From positions 1 through 7,700 of the forward strand of contig JAIRMZ010000020.1 in NCBI GenBank assembly GCA_031258355.1: 7,700 nt of DNA, written 5' to 3'. The notes below the pieces were generated by a model. The model was not told where the DNA came from, made no database searches, and was given only the letters and a program-made list of their open reading frames with translations. Positions 1-5,673 of this stretch are shown in pieces. Origin of the DNA: Holosporales bacterium (lineage in GTDB: Bacteria > Pseudomonadota > Alphaproteobacteria > UBA3830 > JAIRMZ01). A program made the position numbers and the translations under genes. Position 1 is the first letter of the stretch, and each line of letters opens with the position of its first letter.

Positions 1-582
1 GCAAGCTCTAAACGTATTTTCTCCAATAGTTGTTACTCCTTTCGGAATAACAATAGACCCAAGACTCGAACATCCGCTAAAAGCATTCTTTCCTATCGCT
101 GTGAGCTGAGAATCTGTTCCAAATGTTATACTTACTAAATTCTTGTCGCTCATAAATGCATCTTCTTCAATAATTGTTACTCCTTTCGGAATAGCAATAG
201 AGGAAAGGCTCGAACAATGATAGAAAGCATATCCTCCGATCCTTTCAAGCCGAGAGCCTGCTTCAAAAACAACGCTTCCTGAATCTCTGTAATCTGTAAG
301 CATACATTTTTCGGCTCTGATTAATCTTACAGAGGAAGGAACAAGGATTCTGTACATTCTTCTATTAATCGTCAAATCAACAAGCTTGATCTTATTTCCT
401 TGATCTATCCTACACCCTCGTGGAAATTGTTCATCATTGATATGACTTAACGGATTCGTGGAAGCAAACAAAAATAATCTTTCTGGAGAGCTCTCATTAC
501 CATCAGATCTCAGAAGCATCGCCCGTACCTCTACGCAGAGCCCAACAATCACTATAAACCTTAATACTGGAAATATATTCAT
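1..582 (-). CDS. Secreted BspA-type leucine-rich-repeat protein (C-terminus beyond the left edge)
   Basis: Reading the minus strand from the ATG at 582 gives 194 codons without a stop, leaving the window at base 1. A TGA lies directly upstream in frame (585-583), so this ATG is the first possible start. Residues 1-21 look like a signal peptide: a hydrophobic run FIVIVGLCV and an AXA-like site VRA after residue 21. From about residue 95 the protein is made of LRR_5 (BspA-like) repeats, with units such as LERIGGYAFYHCSSLSSI and IAIPKGVTIIEEDAF. Two repeat types of about 24 residues alternate with a 48-residue period. Residues 22-90 contain no clear domain, only a degenerate repeat-like RILVPSSVRLI. 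The family generally mediates protein-protein or host-cell contact; a surface or secreted role here is inferred. The DNA is AT-rich (my count of the first 60 bases gives 38% GC), unlike murA, which suggests different ancestry. No clear Shine-Dalgarno is visible. The family call is firm, the function is not. Confidence 0.85.
   Translation of the reverse strand, partial: MNIFPVLRFIVIVGLCVEVRAMLLRSDGNESSPERLFLFASTNPLSHINDEQFPRGCRIDQGNKIKLVDLTINRRMYRILVPSSVRLIRAEKCMLTDYRDSGSVVFEAGSRLERIGGYAFYHCSSLSSIAIPKGVTIIEEDAFMSDKNLVSITFGTDSQLTAIGKNAFSGCSSLGSIVIPKGVTTIGENTFRAC
24..200 (-). repeat. Near-identical 33-base coding repeat within the LRR gene, period 144 bases
   Basis: Bases 24-56 and 168-200 match at 31 of 33 positions and encode the same IPKGVT-type segment. 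Flanking sequence (61-98 against 205-242) is also similar at the same 144-base offset, which equals 48 codons or two LRR units. This shows the repeats grew by duplication of a two-unit block and have diverged little at the DNA level. Confidence 0.8.
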
Positions 583-644
583 TCATCTATACTATTAGAT
601 GTTTATATCAATTGTAAATCAACACAATTCCTATAATCCCTAGT

Positions 645-667
645 AAAGGAAAAACATATTTTCCTTT
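645..667. repeat. Perfect 9-bp inverted repeat in the divergent intergenic region
   Basis: AAAGGAAAA (645-653) and TTTTCCTTT (659-667) are exact reverse complements around a 5-base centre. The site lies between the divergently read LRR gene and the first glycosyltransferase gene, just downstream of a TATAAT (632-637) and about 30 bases upstream of the stronger promoter at 697-724. This position suits an operator or an RNA hairpin in a leader. No T-run follows on the plus strand, so a plain terminator is less likely. The repeat is seen directly; the role is inference. Confidence 0.55.
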
Positions 668-696
668 CGAAATAAGAAAACCTATCTTACTTTTCG

Positions 697-724
697 TTGA
701 AAATGGGTTCAGGAACCCTATACT
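697..724 (+). promoter_or_regulatory. Sigma70-type promoter for the glycosyltransferase-murA operon
   Basis: TTGAAA at 697-702 (5 of 6 to consensus) and TATACT at 719-724 (5 of 6) are 16 bases apart. Transcription would begin near 731, which leaves a leader of about 23 bases before the GTG at 754. The TTG and ATG at 697 and 703 that would extend the reading frame upstream fall inside this promoter, which argues against them as starts. Confidence 0.5.
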
Positions 725-753
725 TCTCCTTTTACGAATCCTACATTGGGGAC

Positions 754-1653
754 GTGAAGAGAAAGCGGAGTTCCCTTTTTAAGAAGACCCTTTTCGGGAT
801 TCTGATCCTTTGTGCTTTGCCTTTTTTCTTTTTTGAAGGGGCATTCATCTATTCGTGGGTGCCCAAAAACCCACCAACTTCTTCCGCACAAGGAATAATC
901 GTGTACGTGATCAACCTGGACCGCTCTCCGCATCGGTGGGCCTCCATTCTTCCACAGGTCCAGCAGTTAGATTTCCCGATGGAGCGAATTACAGCTATAG
1001 ATGGACGTCTCCTCCCAGAGGCAGAGATTGATAAACTTGTGGACAAGTCTTCTTTTCTCGCTCTTCAAGGACGTCCTTTTCATAAAGGGGAAGTAGGAGC
1101 GGCACTCAGCCATGTGAAAGCTTGGAAAGCTTTGTTAGATTCCCCTTACGCGTACGCGCTCGTTTTTGAGGATGATGTCGTTTTCGATCCGAAGCGTGTG
1201 CAGAGGCTGGCCTCCCTCCTCGCAGAGACACCCAATGACTGGGATATGGCGGTGTTCAAGACGGATAAACGCCCAGGAAGCGCTCTTACTCTTCGGTCCC
1301 TGGGAGGAGAGGATAAGCTCGTGATCCATTTAAGAACGACCTGGGGGCTTTGCGGTTATCTTATCAATAGAAAAGCTGCTGCTGTTCTGGCGGAAAATGC
1401 TTTTCCGATGAAATTGGATATTGATCTTTATTCAAAACGCTTTTGGGAATCGGGACTAAAAATTGTCAGTATTGAACCGAAGTTTTTCGTAGAGGATAAC
1501 TTTCCCGCGGACATAGGAAAGAAACTCAAAGCGCCTCCGAGTTTTTTCTCCGCTCCTAAACGCAATATACAGTACCATGTCGCACGCATGAAGATGCGCG
1601 TGATGCGTATAGTATATGGGCTGATACTGTATTTTCAGCTTCGCGGAAAATGA
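754..1653 (+). CDS. Membrane-anchored GT25-family glycosyltransferase, copy 1
   Basis: This is a Glyco_transf_25 protein (family of LPS/LOS galactosyltransferases and their relatives), 299 residues from the GTG chosen here. Visible motifs are YVINLDRSPHRW (51-62), ERITAIDG (77-84), GEVGAALSHVKAW (112-124), the acidic FEDD (138-141, the likely metal/donor site) and YLINRKAA (202-209). The N-terminus is basic (KRKRSSLFKK), followed by one hydrophobic segment at about 13-30 and no convincing cleavage site, so it looks like a type II anchor. The GTG is preferred because it aligns residue for residue with the ATG of the next gene and sits just after a promoter; TTG 697 or ATG 703 would add 19 or 17 residues with no counterpart in the paralogue. 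Its TGA overlaps the next ATG (ATGA). Acceptor and donor sugars cannot be told. Sure of the family, moderately sure of the start. Confidence 0.85.
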   Translation: MKRKRSSLFKKTLFGILILCALPFFFFEGAFIYSWVPKNPPTSSAQGIIVYVINLDRSPHRWASILPQVQQLDFPMERITAIDGRLLPEAEIDKLVDKSSFLALQGRPFHKGEVGAALSHVKAWKALLDSPYAYALVFEDDVVFDPKRVQRLASLLAETPNDWDMAVFKTDKRPGSALTLRSLGGEDKLVIHLRTTWGLCGYLINRKAAAVLAENAFPMKLDIDLYSKRFWESGLKIVSIEPKFFVEDNFPADIGKKLKAPPSFFSAPKRNIQYHVARMKMRVMRIVYGLILYFQLRGK

Positions 1654-2564
1654 AAAGCTTCTCAAAGAAGATATTCTTTAAAAGAGTTTTTGGGGTCCTT
1701 CTTCTCCTTTATCTTACTCCATTTTTCTTCATAGAAGGAGCGTTTGTTCATCGGAGCCGACCCGTAGAGATTCCTGAACCACAACACCCTCAAGGGATAG
1801 CTGCGTATGTCATTAATCTTGATCGTCGTACAGATCGATGGACAGTGATGGCCCCCCGGATGGCGCCCTTAGGGTTTCCTTGGGAGCGAATCTCAGCGGT
1901 GGATGGAAAGTTGTTAACACAGGAAAACATCAACAAAATTGTCGATCAGAAAGCTTTCTATGCCCTCAGAGGCTGTCTCATGAAAAGAGGCGAGATAGGG
2001 TGCGCCTTGAGCCATCTTAAAGCATGGGAGACGTTTTTACGCTCTCCTTACGCGTATGCTCTTATTTTTGAGGATGATGCGCTTTTTGATCCTGGAAAAC
2101 TGCGAGAAATCGTCTCTATCCTAGAAAAAACACCCCAAGACTGGGATATTGTCAATTTCGGGATGGATAATGCCCATGAAAAGCCTCTTCCCCTGAGAAA
2201 GATTCATCAAGATAGCCACTTAGTAGTCTACCTGGGGCTCGTTCTTCAGGCAGGCGCTTATCTTATCAATAGGAAAGCCGCAAAGGCTCTTTATGCCCAT
2301 GCCCTCCCTCTCAAGCTTCCCGTGGATATTTTCTTTACACGCGGCTGGGAATTTGGGTTGAAATTTACGGGTATTGAACCTGTTTTTGTCCATCAGGCGG
2401 TGACAAAGTCCGACATCGGACTCCCCTACAAACCCCCTCTTCCCAAAAACTTCGTAGATCTCTGCTGCCGTCGGGTGAATCTCACCGTTGCACGAACAAA
2501 GACAAATATCATGCGCTTGTTGTACAACTTAAAATTATATTCTCAGTTTCATCAATCCGATTGA
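1650..2564 (+). CDS. Membrane-anchored GT25-family glycosyltransferase, copy 2
   Basis: A 304-residue paralogue of the preceding gene, about 40-45% identical by eye along the whole length. It carries the GT25 motifs YVINLDRRTDRW (53-64), ERISAVDG (79-86), GEIGCALSHLKAW (114-126), FEDD (140-143) and YLINRKAA (204-211). As in copy 1, a basic N-terminus precedes a hydrophobic anchor (about 13-29), and the C-terminus ends in a basic, probably amphipathic helix of pattern VARxK...MRxxYxLxLY, which is not part of the core GT25 domain. The ATGA overlap with copy 1 indicates translational coupling, and murA follows after 13 bases. The most divergent stretches between copies are about 165-200 and 245-275, which may set different acceptors. 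The likely role is sugar addition to LPS or another envelope glycan; the substrate is unknown. Confidence 0.87.
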   Translation: MKSFSKKIFFKRVFGVLLLLYLTPFFFIEGAFVHRSRPVEIPEPQHPQGIAAYVINLDRRTDRWTVMAPRMAPLGFPWERISAVDGKLLTQENINKIVDQKAFYALRGCLMKRGEIGCALSHLKAWETFLRSPYAYALIFEDDALFDPGKLREIVSILEKTPQDWDIVNFGMDNAHEKPLPLRKIHQDSHLVVYLGLVLQAGAYLINRKAAKALYAHALPLKLPVDIFFTRGWEFGLKFTGIEPVFVHQAVTKSDIGLPYKPPLPKNFVDLCCRRVNLTVARTKTNIMRLLYNLKLYSQFHQSD

Positions 2565-2568
2565 GAAA

Positions 2569-2575
2569 GAGGAGA
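2569..2575 (+). promoter_or_regulatory. Ribosome binding site of murA
   Basis: The purine-rich sequence GAGAAAGAGGAGAAG runs up to the murA ATG in the 13-base gap after the second glycosyltransferase gene. It contains AGGAG (2570-2574), three bases before the start, and AGAGG a little further upstream. It is the clearest Shine-Dalgarno in the operon and supports the chosen ATG. Confidence 0.6.
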
Positions 2576-2577
2576 AG

Positions 2578-3846
2578 ATGGATTGTTTGAGGATACAGGG
2601 GGGGCGCCCTTTAAAAGGGGAAGTGCCGATTTCTGGCGCTAAAAATGCTGCATTACCGGCGATGGCGGCTTGCCTTCTGACAGAGGCGCCTTTGCAGCTG
2701 AACAATGTTCCTGACCTTGCGGATATTCGTGCTTTTCTCCTTTTGTTAGAGACGTTGGGTGTCACGTATCAAAAGGGCCCAGATGTGCGCCAACTTACGC
2801 TCTCGGCAGCCTCTTTGCGGCAAGTACTGGCCCCCTACAATCTTGTACGCAAGATGCGGGCATCGATCCTCGTTCTGGGGCCTCTCTTAGCGCGTCATGG
2901 CAGGGCGAAGGTCTCTCTTCCTGGAGGATGTGCGATCGGTGTAAGGCCTATAGATCTTCATCTAAAAGGGCTTGAGACCCTCGGTGCTTCTATCTCCTTA
3001 GAAGACGGTTATATCTGCGCAGAGGCCCCAAAGGGACTCGTGGGGGGAACGATCACATTTCCCATTGTTACGGTGACCGGGACAGAAAATCTTTTGATGG
3101 CCGCTACCCTCGCACAAGGGACGACAACCCTTATTAATGCTGCGCTAGAACCAGAGATCGCTAACCTTGCTCAATGCTTGAACGCGATGGGGGCACATAT
3201 TACCGGCCTTGGAACACCAACCTTGACGATTGAATGCGTACCAGCGTTAAAAAGCGCTTCTCACACGATCCTTCCTGATCGAATCGAGGCAGGTACTTAC
3301 GCGTTAGCGGCCATCGCAACAAGAGGAACACTGACTTTACGCGCTCCTCAGCTAGCCTCTCTCCTTCCAAGTGCGCTCTCTGTTTTTACGCAAATAGGGG
3401 CAGAGATCACCGTAGAGGAGCGGAGTCTCACGATTGCGGCGCCCTCCACTTTTTCTTCCTGCGATATTACGACGGAGCCTTTTCCAGGGTACCCGACAGA
3501 TCTGCAAGCACAAGCAATGGCGGTTCTCTCTTTGGCAGAAGGAGCATCATTGATTCGGGAAACCATTTGGGAGAACCGCTTCCTGCATGTGGCAGAACTT
3601 GTCCGTATGGGGGCACATATCAGCGTTCAGGGTTTAACGGCTGTCGTTCGCGGTGTTCCGGCCTTACAAGGAGCACCAGTCATGGCGACAGACCTTCGGG
3701 CTTCTTCGAGCTTAGTTATCGCAGGGCTGGCTGCACGAGGAGAAACAACAATTAATCGCCTCTATCATTTGGACCGCGGATATGAAGCTGTAGAGGAAAA
3801 GTTGACGGCCTGTGGAGCCTGTGTTGAAAGGGTCCCGGCTTCATGA
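2578..3846 (+). CDS. murA: UDP-N-acetylglucosamine 1-carboxyvinyltransferase MurA
   Basis: MurA transfers enolpyruvate from PEP to UDP-GlcNAc in the cytoplasm, the first committed step of peptidoglycan precursor synthesis. The 422 residues match the family's usual length (about 419). Key residues are all present, mostly at the E. coli number plus three: K22-N23 in SGAKNAALPAMAA, C118 in LPGGCAIG (catalytic and the fosfomycin target), D308 in PGYPTDLQAQ, R374 in TDLRASSSLVIAG and R400 in YHLDRGYE. WENRFLHVAELVRMGA (331-346) is a further family signature. The ATG is preceded by a purine-rich AGAGGAG and gives the expected N-terminus ending at K22. Its TGA overlaps the next gene's ATG, so the two are coupled. 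Nothing suggests degeneration: an intact, presumably functional gene, and with the neighbouring genes a sign that the organism still makes a wall. Confidence 0.98.
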   Translation: MDCLRIQGGRPLKGEVPISGAKNAALPAMAACLLTEAPLQLNNVPDLADIRAFLLLLETLGVTYQKGPDVRQLTLSAASLRQVLAPYNLVRKMRASILVLGPLLARHGRAKVSLPGGCAIGVRPIDLHLKGLETLGASISLEDGYICAEAPKGLVGGTITFPIVTVTGTENLLMAATLAQGTTTLINAALEPEIANLAQCLNAMGAHITGLGTPTLTIECVPALKSASHTILPDRIEAGTYALAAIATRGTLTLRAPQLASLLPSALSVFTQIGAEITVEERSLTIAAPSTFSSCDITTEPFPGYPTDLQAQAMAVLSLAEGASLIRETIWENRFLHVAELVRMGAHISVQGLTAVVRGVPALQGAPVMATDLRASSSLVIAGLAARGETTINRLYHLDRGYEAVEEKLTACGACVERVPAS

Positions 3847-4289
3847 CGGCTCCTGCATCGCTAAAACTTAAAGCCTATAGCCCCCAAGAGATGGATATCC
3901 TTTCCGCATTGGCGCAAGATGCCTTATTGACAAAAACAGCCTTCTCTTATAACAAAAAGGAAAAACGCGTTCATCTTCTGGTTAATCGATTTTGTTGGGA
4001 ACAAGCGGTAATTACCGCAACGTCTTCGGACGCTCCTCCGTATTACCGTGTCTATGCGGGATTGTATTTCTACGGAGTGGAGCAGGTACGTGTAAATACC
4101 GCCTTTCAGCAGCATCCGGCCGAGAAAATCCTTAATCTGCTCACGATTCATGCGGATGGCAAGAAGGAAGTCAATATCCTTTTTTCCGAAGGAGCCCATA
4201 TTCGTTTAGATATGCCCCGCTGTCGAGCCTATTTAAAAGACTTGCACGAGGGGTGGCCGACCACACTCAAACCTGATCACTCCGCATAA
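3843..4289 (+). CDS. DUF2948 family protein
   Basis: A 148-residue cytoplasmic protein without signal peptide or membrane segment. It fits the DUF2948 family, which sits directly downstream of murA in many alphaproteobacteria: an N-terminal LKLKAYSPQEMDILSALAQD, a following LLVNRFCWE (about 45-54), a central YRVYAGLYFYGVEQV and a C-terminal IRLDMPRCRAYLKDLHEGWPT. The function of the family is not known to me; the steady linkage to murA suggests a wall-related or housekeeping role but proves nothing. The start overlaps the murA stop (ATGA), with GAAAGGG about ten bases upstream inside murA as a plausible ribosome binding site. In related genomes hisD usually comes next; here the following gene is infA after a 68-base gap. 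Confidence 0.85.
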   Translation: MTAPASLKLKAYSPQEMDILSALAQDALLTKTAFSYNKKEKRVHLLVNRFCWEQAVITATSSDAPPYYRVYAGLYFYGVEQVRVNTAFQQHPAEKILNLLTIHADGKKEVNILFSEGAHIRLDMPRCRAYLKDLHEGWPTTLKPDHSA

Positions 4290-4293
4290 GCTG

Positions 4294-4322
4294 TTGCCTC
4301 TTTCTTTGTCACCCCCTATGAG
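4294..4322 (+). promoter_or_regulatory. Candidate infA promoter
   Basis: In the 68-base gap before infA, TTGCCT (4294-4299) and TATGAG (4317-4322) are 17 bases apart, each matching the sigma70 consensus at 4 of 6 positions. Transcription would start near 4330. The match is modest, but the spacing is ideal and infA is commonly transcribed from its own promoter. Confidence 0.3.
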
Positions 4323-4357
4323 ATAGCATCCGCTCTCCGGGAACAAAAGAAAGGACG

Positions 4358-4576
4358 ATGGCCAAAGAGGATCTTTTGGAGATGGCAGGAACCGTTGTAG
4401 AGGTGCTTCCGAATGCGATGTTCCGCGTACAGCTAGAAAATGAGCAGACAATCTTGGCCCACACCTCCGGCCGTATGCGAAGGAACCGTATCCGGATCCT
4501 GACGGGAGATAAGGTTGATGTTGAGCTTACACCTTATGATCTAACGAAGGGTCGGATCACGTTCCGGCATAAGTAA
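4358..4576 (+). CDS. infA: Translation initiation factor IF-1
   Basis: IF-1 binds the ribosomal A site of the 30S subunit and acts with IF-2 and IF-3 in translation initiation. The 72 residues are exactly the family's usual size and form a single S1-type OB fold. The match to bacterial IF-1 is strong throughout: MAKEDLLEMAGTVVEVLPN at the start, MFRVQLEN, AHTSGRMRRN, the near-invariant RIRILTGDKVDVELTPYDL and the end GRITFRHK. AAAGGA lies immediately upstream, two bases from the ATG, closer than ideal, but the conserved MAKE start leaves no alternative. The DUF2948 gene precedes it, as a remnant of the alphaproteobacterial murA-to-infA cluster, and the RlpA-like gene follows after 48 bases with no clear terminator between. 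Confidence 0.98.
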   Translation: MAKEDLLEMAGTVVEVLPNAMFRVQLENEQTILAHTSGRMRRNRIRILTGDKVDVELTPYDLTKGRITFRHK

Positions 4577-4588
4577 GTCTTCAAGAGA

Positions 4589-4617
4589 TTGACGCGGGGC
4601 TCCACTTAGGGTAGGCT
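4589..4617 (+). promoter_or_regulatory. Possible promoter for the RlpA-like gene
   Basis: TTGACG (4589-4594, 5 of 6) is followed after 17 bases by TAGGCT (4612-4617, only 3 of 6). A start of transcription near 4624 would make the message almost leaderless, which fits the absence of a well-placed Shine-Dalgarno before the ATG at 4625. The weak -10 keeps this tentative; readthrough from infA is the alternative. Confidence 0.25.
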
Positions 4618-4624
4618 CCGTTTT

Positions 4625-5122
4625 ATGTTTAGTCGAGTGAAATCCTTCAAGCGAGCGGTTTTTTTCTTTATTGTAAGCGGACTTTTTGGAGGAGTGAAGG
4701 CTCAGGGAGTGCCGCGGGTTCCTAAGGCCAAGACCTCCCATACAGGAACGGCTTCTTGGTACGGAGAACATTGGCGGGGACGTCGGACAGCTTCGGGGAT
4801 TCCTTTTGATCCTAAAGCGCTTGTAGCGGCGCATCCGACTTTGCCCTTGCTGAGCAAGGTGCGGGTAACAAACGTGTTGAACGGACGTTCGGTGGAGGTT
4901 CCTGTCGTGGATAGGATGCCGAAGAGGCGAAAGCATCGTGTGATCGACCTTTCTCAAGGGGCGGCACAGAGTCTCGGATTTGTGAGGCGAGGGCTTGCTC
5001 CTGTTCGTATCGAGGTTTTATCTCGTCCTTCTTTGCGTGTCGTCCACCATTCCCTCCGAAAGACTCCACGCAAAAAGATCAAGCATCTCAAGAAGACCAA
5101 GATCCGCGCCCAGAATTGCTAA
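4625..5122 (+). CDS. RlpA-like secreted double-psi beta-barrel protein lacking the catalytic Glu
   Basis: Residues 1-26 are a signal peptide (basic MFSRVKSFKR, hydrophobic AVFFFIVSGLF, site VKA|Q) with no lipobox cysteine, so the product should be a soluble periplasmic protein rather than a lipoprotein. Residues 38-133 are an RlpA-type DPBB domain: GTASWYGEHWRG, TASGIPFDPKALVAAH, KVRVTNVLNGRSV and RVIDLSQGAA. RlpA proteins of the active type are lytic transglycosylases that cleave denuded septal glycan. By motif spacing, the catalytic Glu of the usual GERYD segment is Ile59 here, while His70 and Asp96 are kept, and the usual DRGPF reads DRMPK. No SPOR domain follows; instead residues 136-165 form a strongly basic tail ending in Cys. 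It may be inactive and act as a wall- or polyanion-binding protein. Family certain, activity doubtful, so no symbol is given. Confidence 0.88.
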   Translation: MFSRVKSFKRAVFFFIVSGLFGGVKAQGVPRVPKAKTSHTGTASWYGEHWRGRRTASGIPFDPKALVAAHPTLPLLSKVRVTNVLNGRSVEVPVVDRMPKRRKHRVIDLSQGAAQSLGFVRRGLAPVRIEVLSRPSLRVVHHSLRKTPRKKIKHLKKTKIRAQNC

Positions 5123-5405
5123 ATACGTTAGAGAGGACCGACCTTTTTTGGTGAAATGGGGAGTTAGCCCTAAGATATTAGACTATATGATTGGGGATAT
5201 TTTGAAGATCTCCAAAGCGAGAAAAGGTTATTTGGGACTTATGTGTTTTCAAAATCATCAGAGGATTTTTTCAGGTGAAGAGAAAAACAAAGAAGAGATC
5301 TTGATCATTTTTAGGTGATATCAACAACAAGCTCTTTTGTCTTTGGATTTTAAAATTTTTTCGAACAAGAGAAAATGCAAGCAGTAACCCAAGAACTTTA
5401 GACAC

Positions 5406-5467
5406 TCTGATGGCAGGGTCTCACTTTTTTCTCCGGAAGGCACAATACCCTGGCGAGCATCCTCAGA
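5406..5467 (+). repeat. Imperfect long hairpin in the intergenic region, possible structured RNA
   Basis: CAGGGT (5414-5419) pairs perfectly with ACCCTG (5447-5452). Outside it GATG (5409-5412) pairs with CATC (5458-5461), and TCT (5406-5408) with AGA (5465-5467), giving 13 pairs broken by small internal loops. The 27-base terminal loop holds a CCGG. A short T-run (5470-5473) follows. It could be a small RNA or merely chance pairing. Confidence 0.25.
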
Positions 5468-5517
5468 CGTTTTGGGGTAACGATGTAAGGTTTCTTTTCT
5501 CCGGGTTCATACAGGTT

Positions 5518-5544
5518 TGAGATTTCCAGGAATTTCTCATTTTT
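5518..5544 (+). terminator. Weak terminator-like palindrome
   Basis: TGAGA (5518-5522) and TCTCA (5535-5539) form a 5-bp stem around a palindromic TTCCAGGAA centre, followed at once by TTTTT. The stem is short and AT-rich, so it would be a poor intrinsic terminator. It is the only hairpin-plus-T-run found between the RlpA-like gene and the antiporter gene. Confidence 0.2.
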
Positions 5545-5673
5545 GGGTAAGAGAACCTATACGTCTATCTCCGACTCTAGAAGGACAAGAAGAATTCTTC
5601 CCAAACAACGCGAATCCTTATAGAAAAAACGCCACTGCCTTCTTTTTCCTCCCTTATGCTATAAAAAAAGAAG

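Larger units (their letters stand above)
5123..5673. other. About 550 bases without a recognisable gene
   Basis: I find no tRNA, rRNA, SRP RNA or tmRNA signature and no protein family here. Several short open frames exist but none has a good start plus recognisable motifs: plus strand 5151-5318 (GTG start, 55 codons), plus strand 5305-5520 (open, first ATG at 5410) and minus strand 5556-5398 (52 codons, no plausible start). The left half is AT-rich. The region also contains the stem at 5406-5467 and the weak palindrome at 5518-5539. It could be decayed sequence left by gene loss, or hold a small RNA. Confidence 0.6.

Noticed and set aside
520..582. Lipoprotein signal in the LRR protein (cysteine 16)
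   Set aside because: The residues before the cysteine (VGLC) do not fit a lipobox, and a standard cleavage site VRA lies five residues further on.
697..753. Extension of the first glycosyltransferase to TTG 697 or ATG 703
   Set aside because: The region holds a good -35/-10 pair, has no Shine-Dalgarno before either start, and its residues have no match in the tandem paralogue.
4595..4624. Possible terminator after infA (GGGCTCC ... GGCTCC then TTTT)
   Set aside because: The two GGCTCC copies are direct, not inverted, repeats, so they cannot form a hairpin.
4541..4957. Open frame of 138 codons on the minus strand
   Set aside because: It is antisense to infA and the RlpA-like gene, both firmly identified, and has no domain or signal of its own.
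4995..5318. Plus-strand open frame of 107 codons overlapping the RlpA-like gene
   Set aside because: Its first 40 codons are an out-of-frame reading of the RlpA tail. The remainder after 5123 is unrecognised, so it is kept only as a note on the gap.
5431..5440. TCCGGAAGG resembling the SRP RNA (4.5S) core
   Set aside because: The conserved continuation AAGCAGCC is absent and the flanks do not form helix 8; the match is nine bases only.
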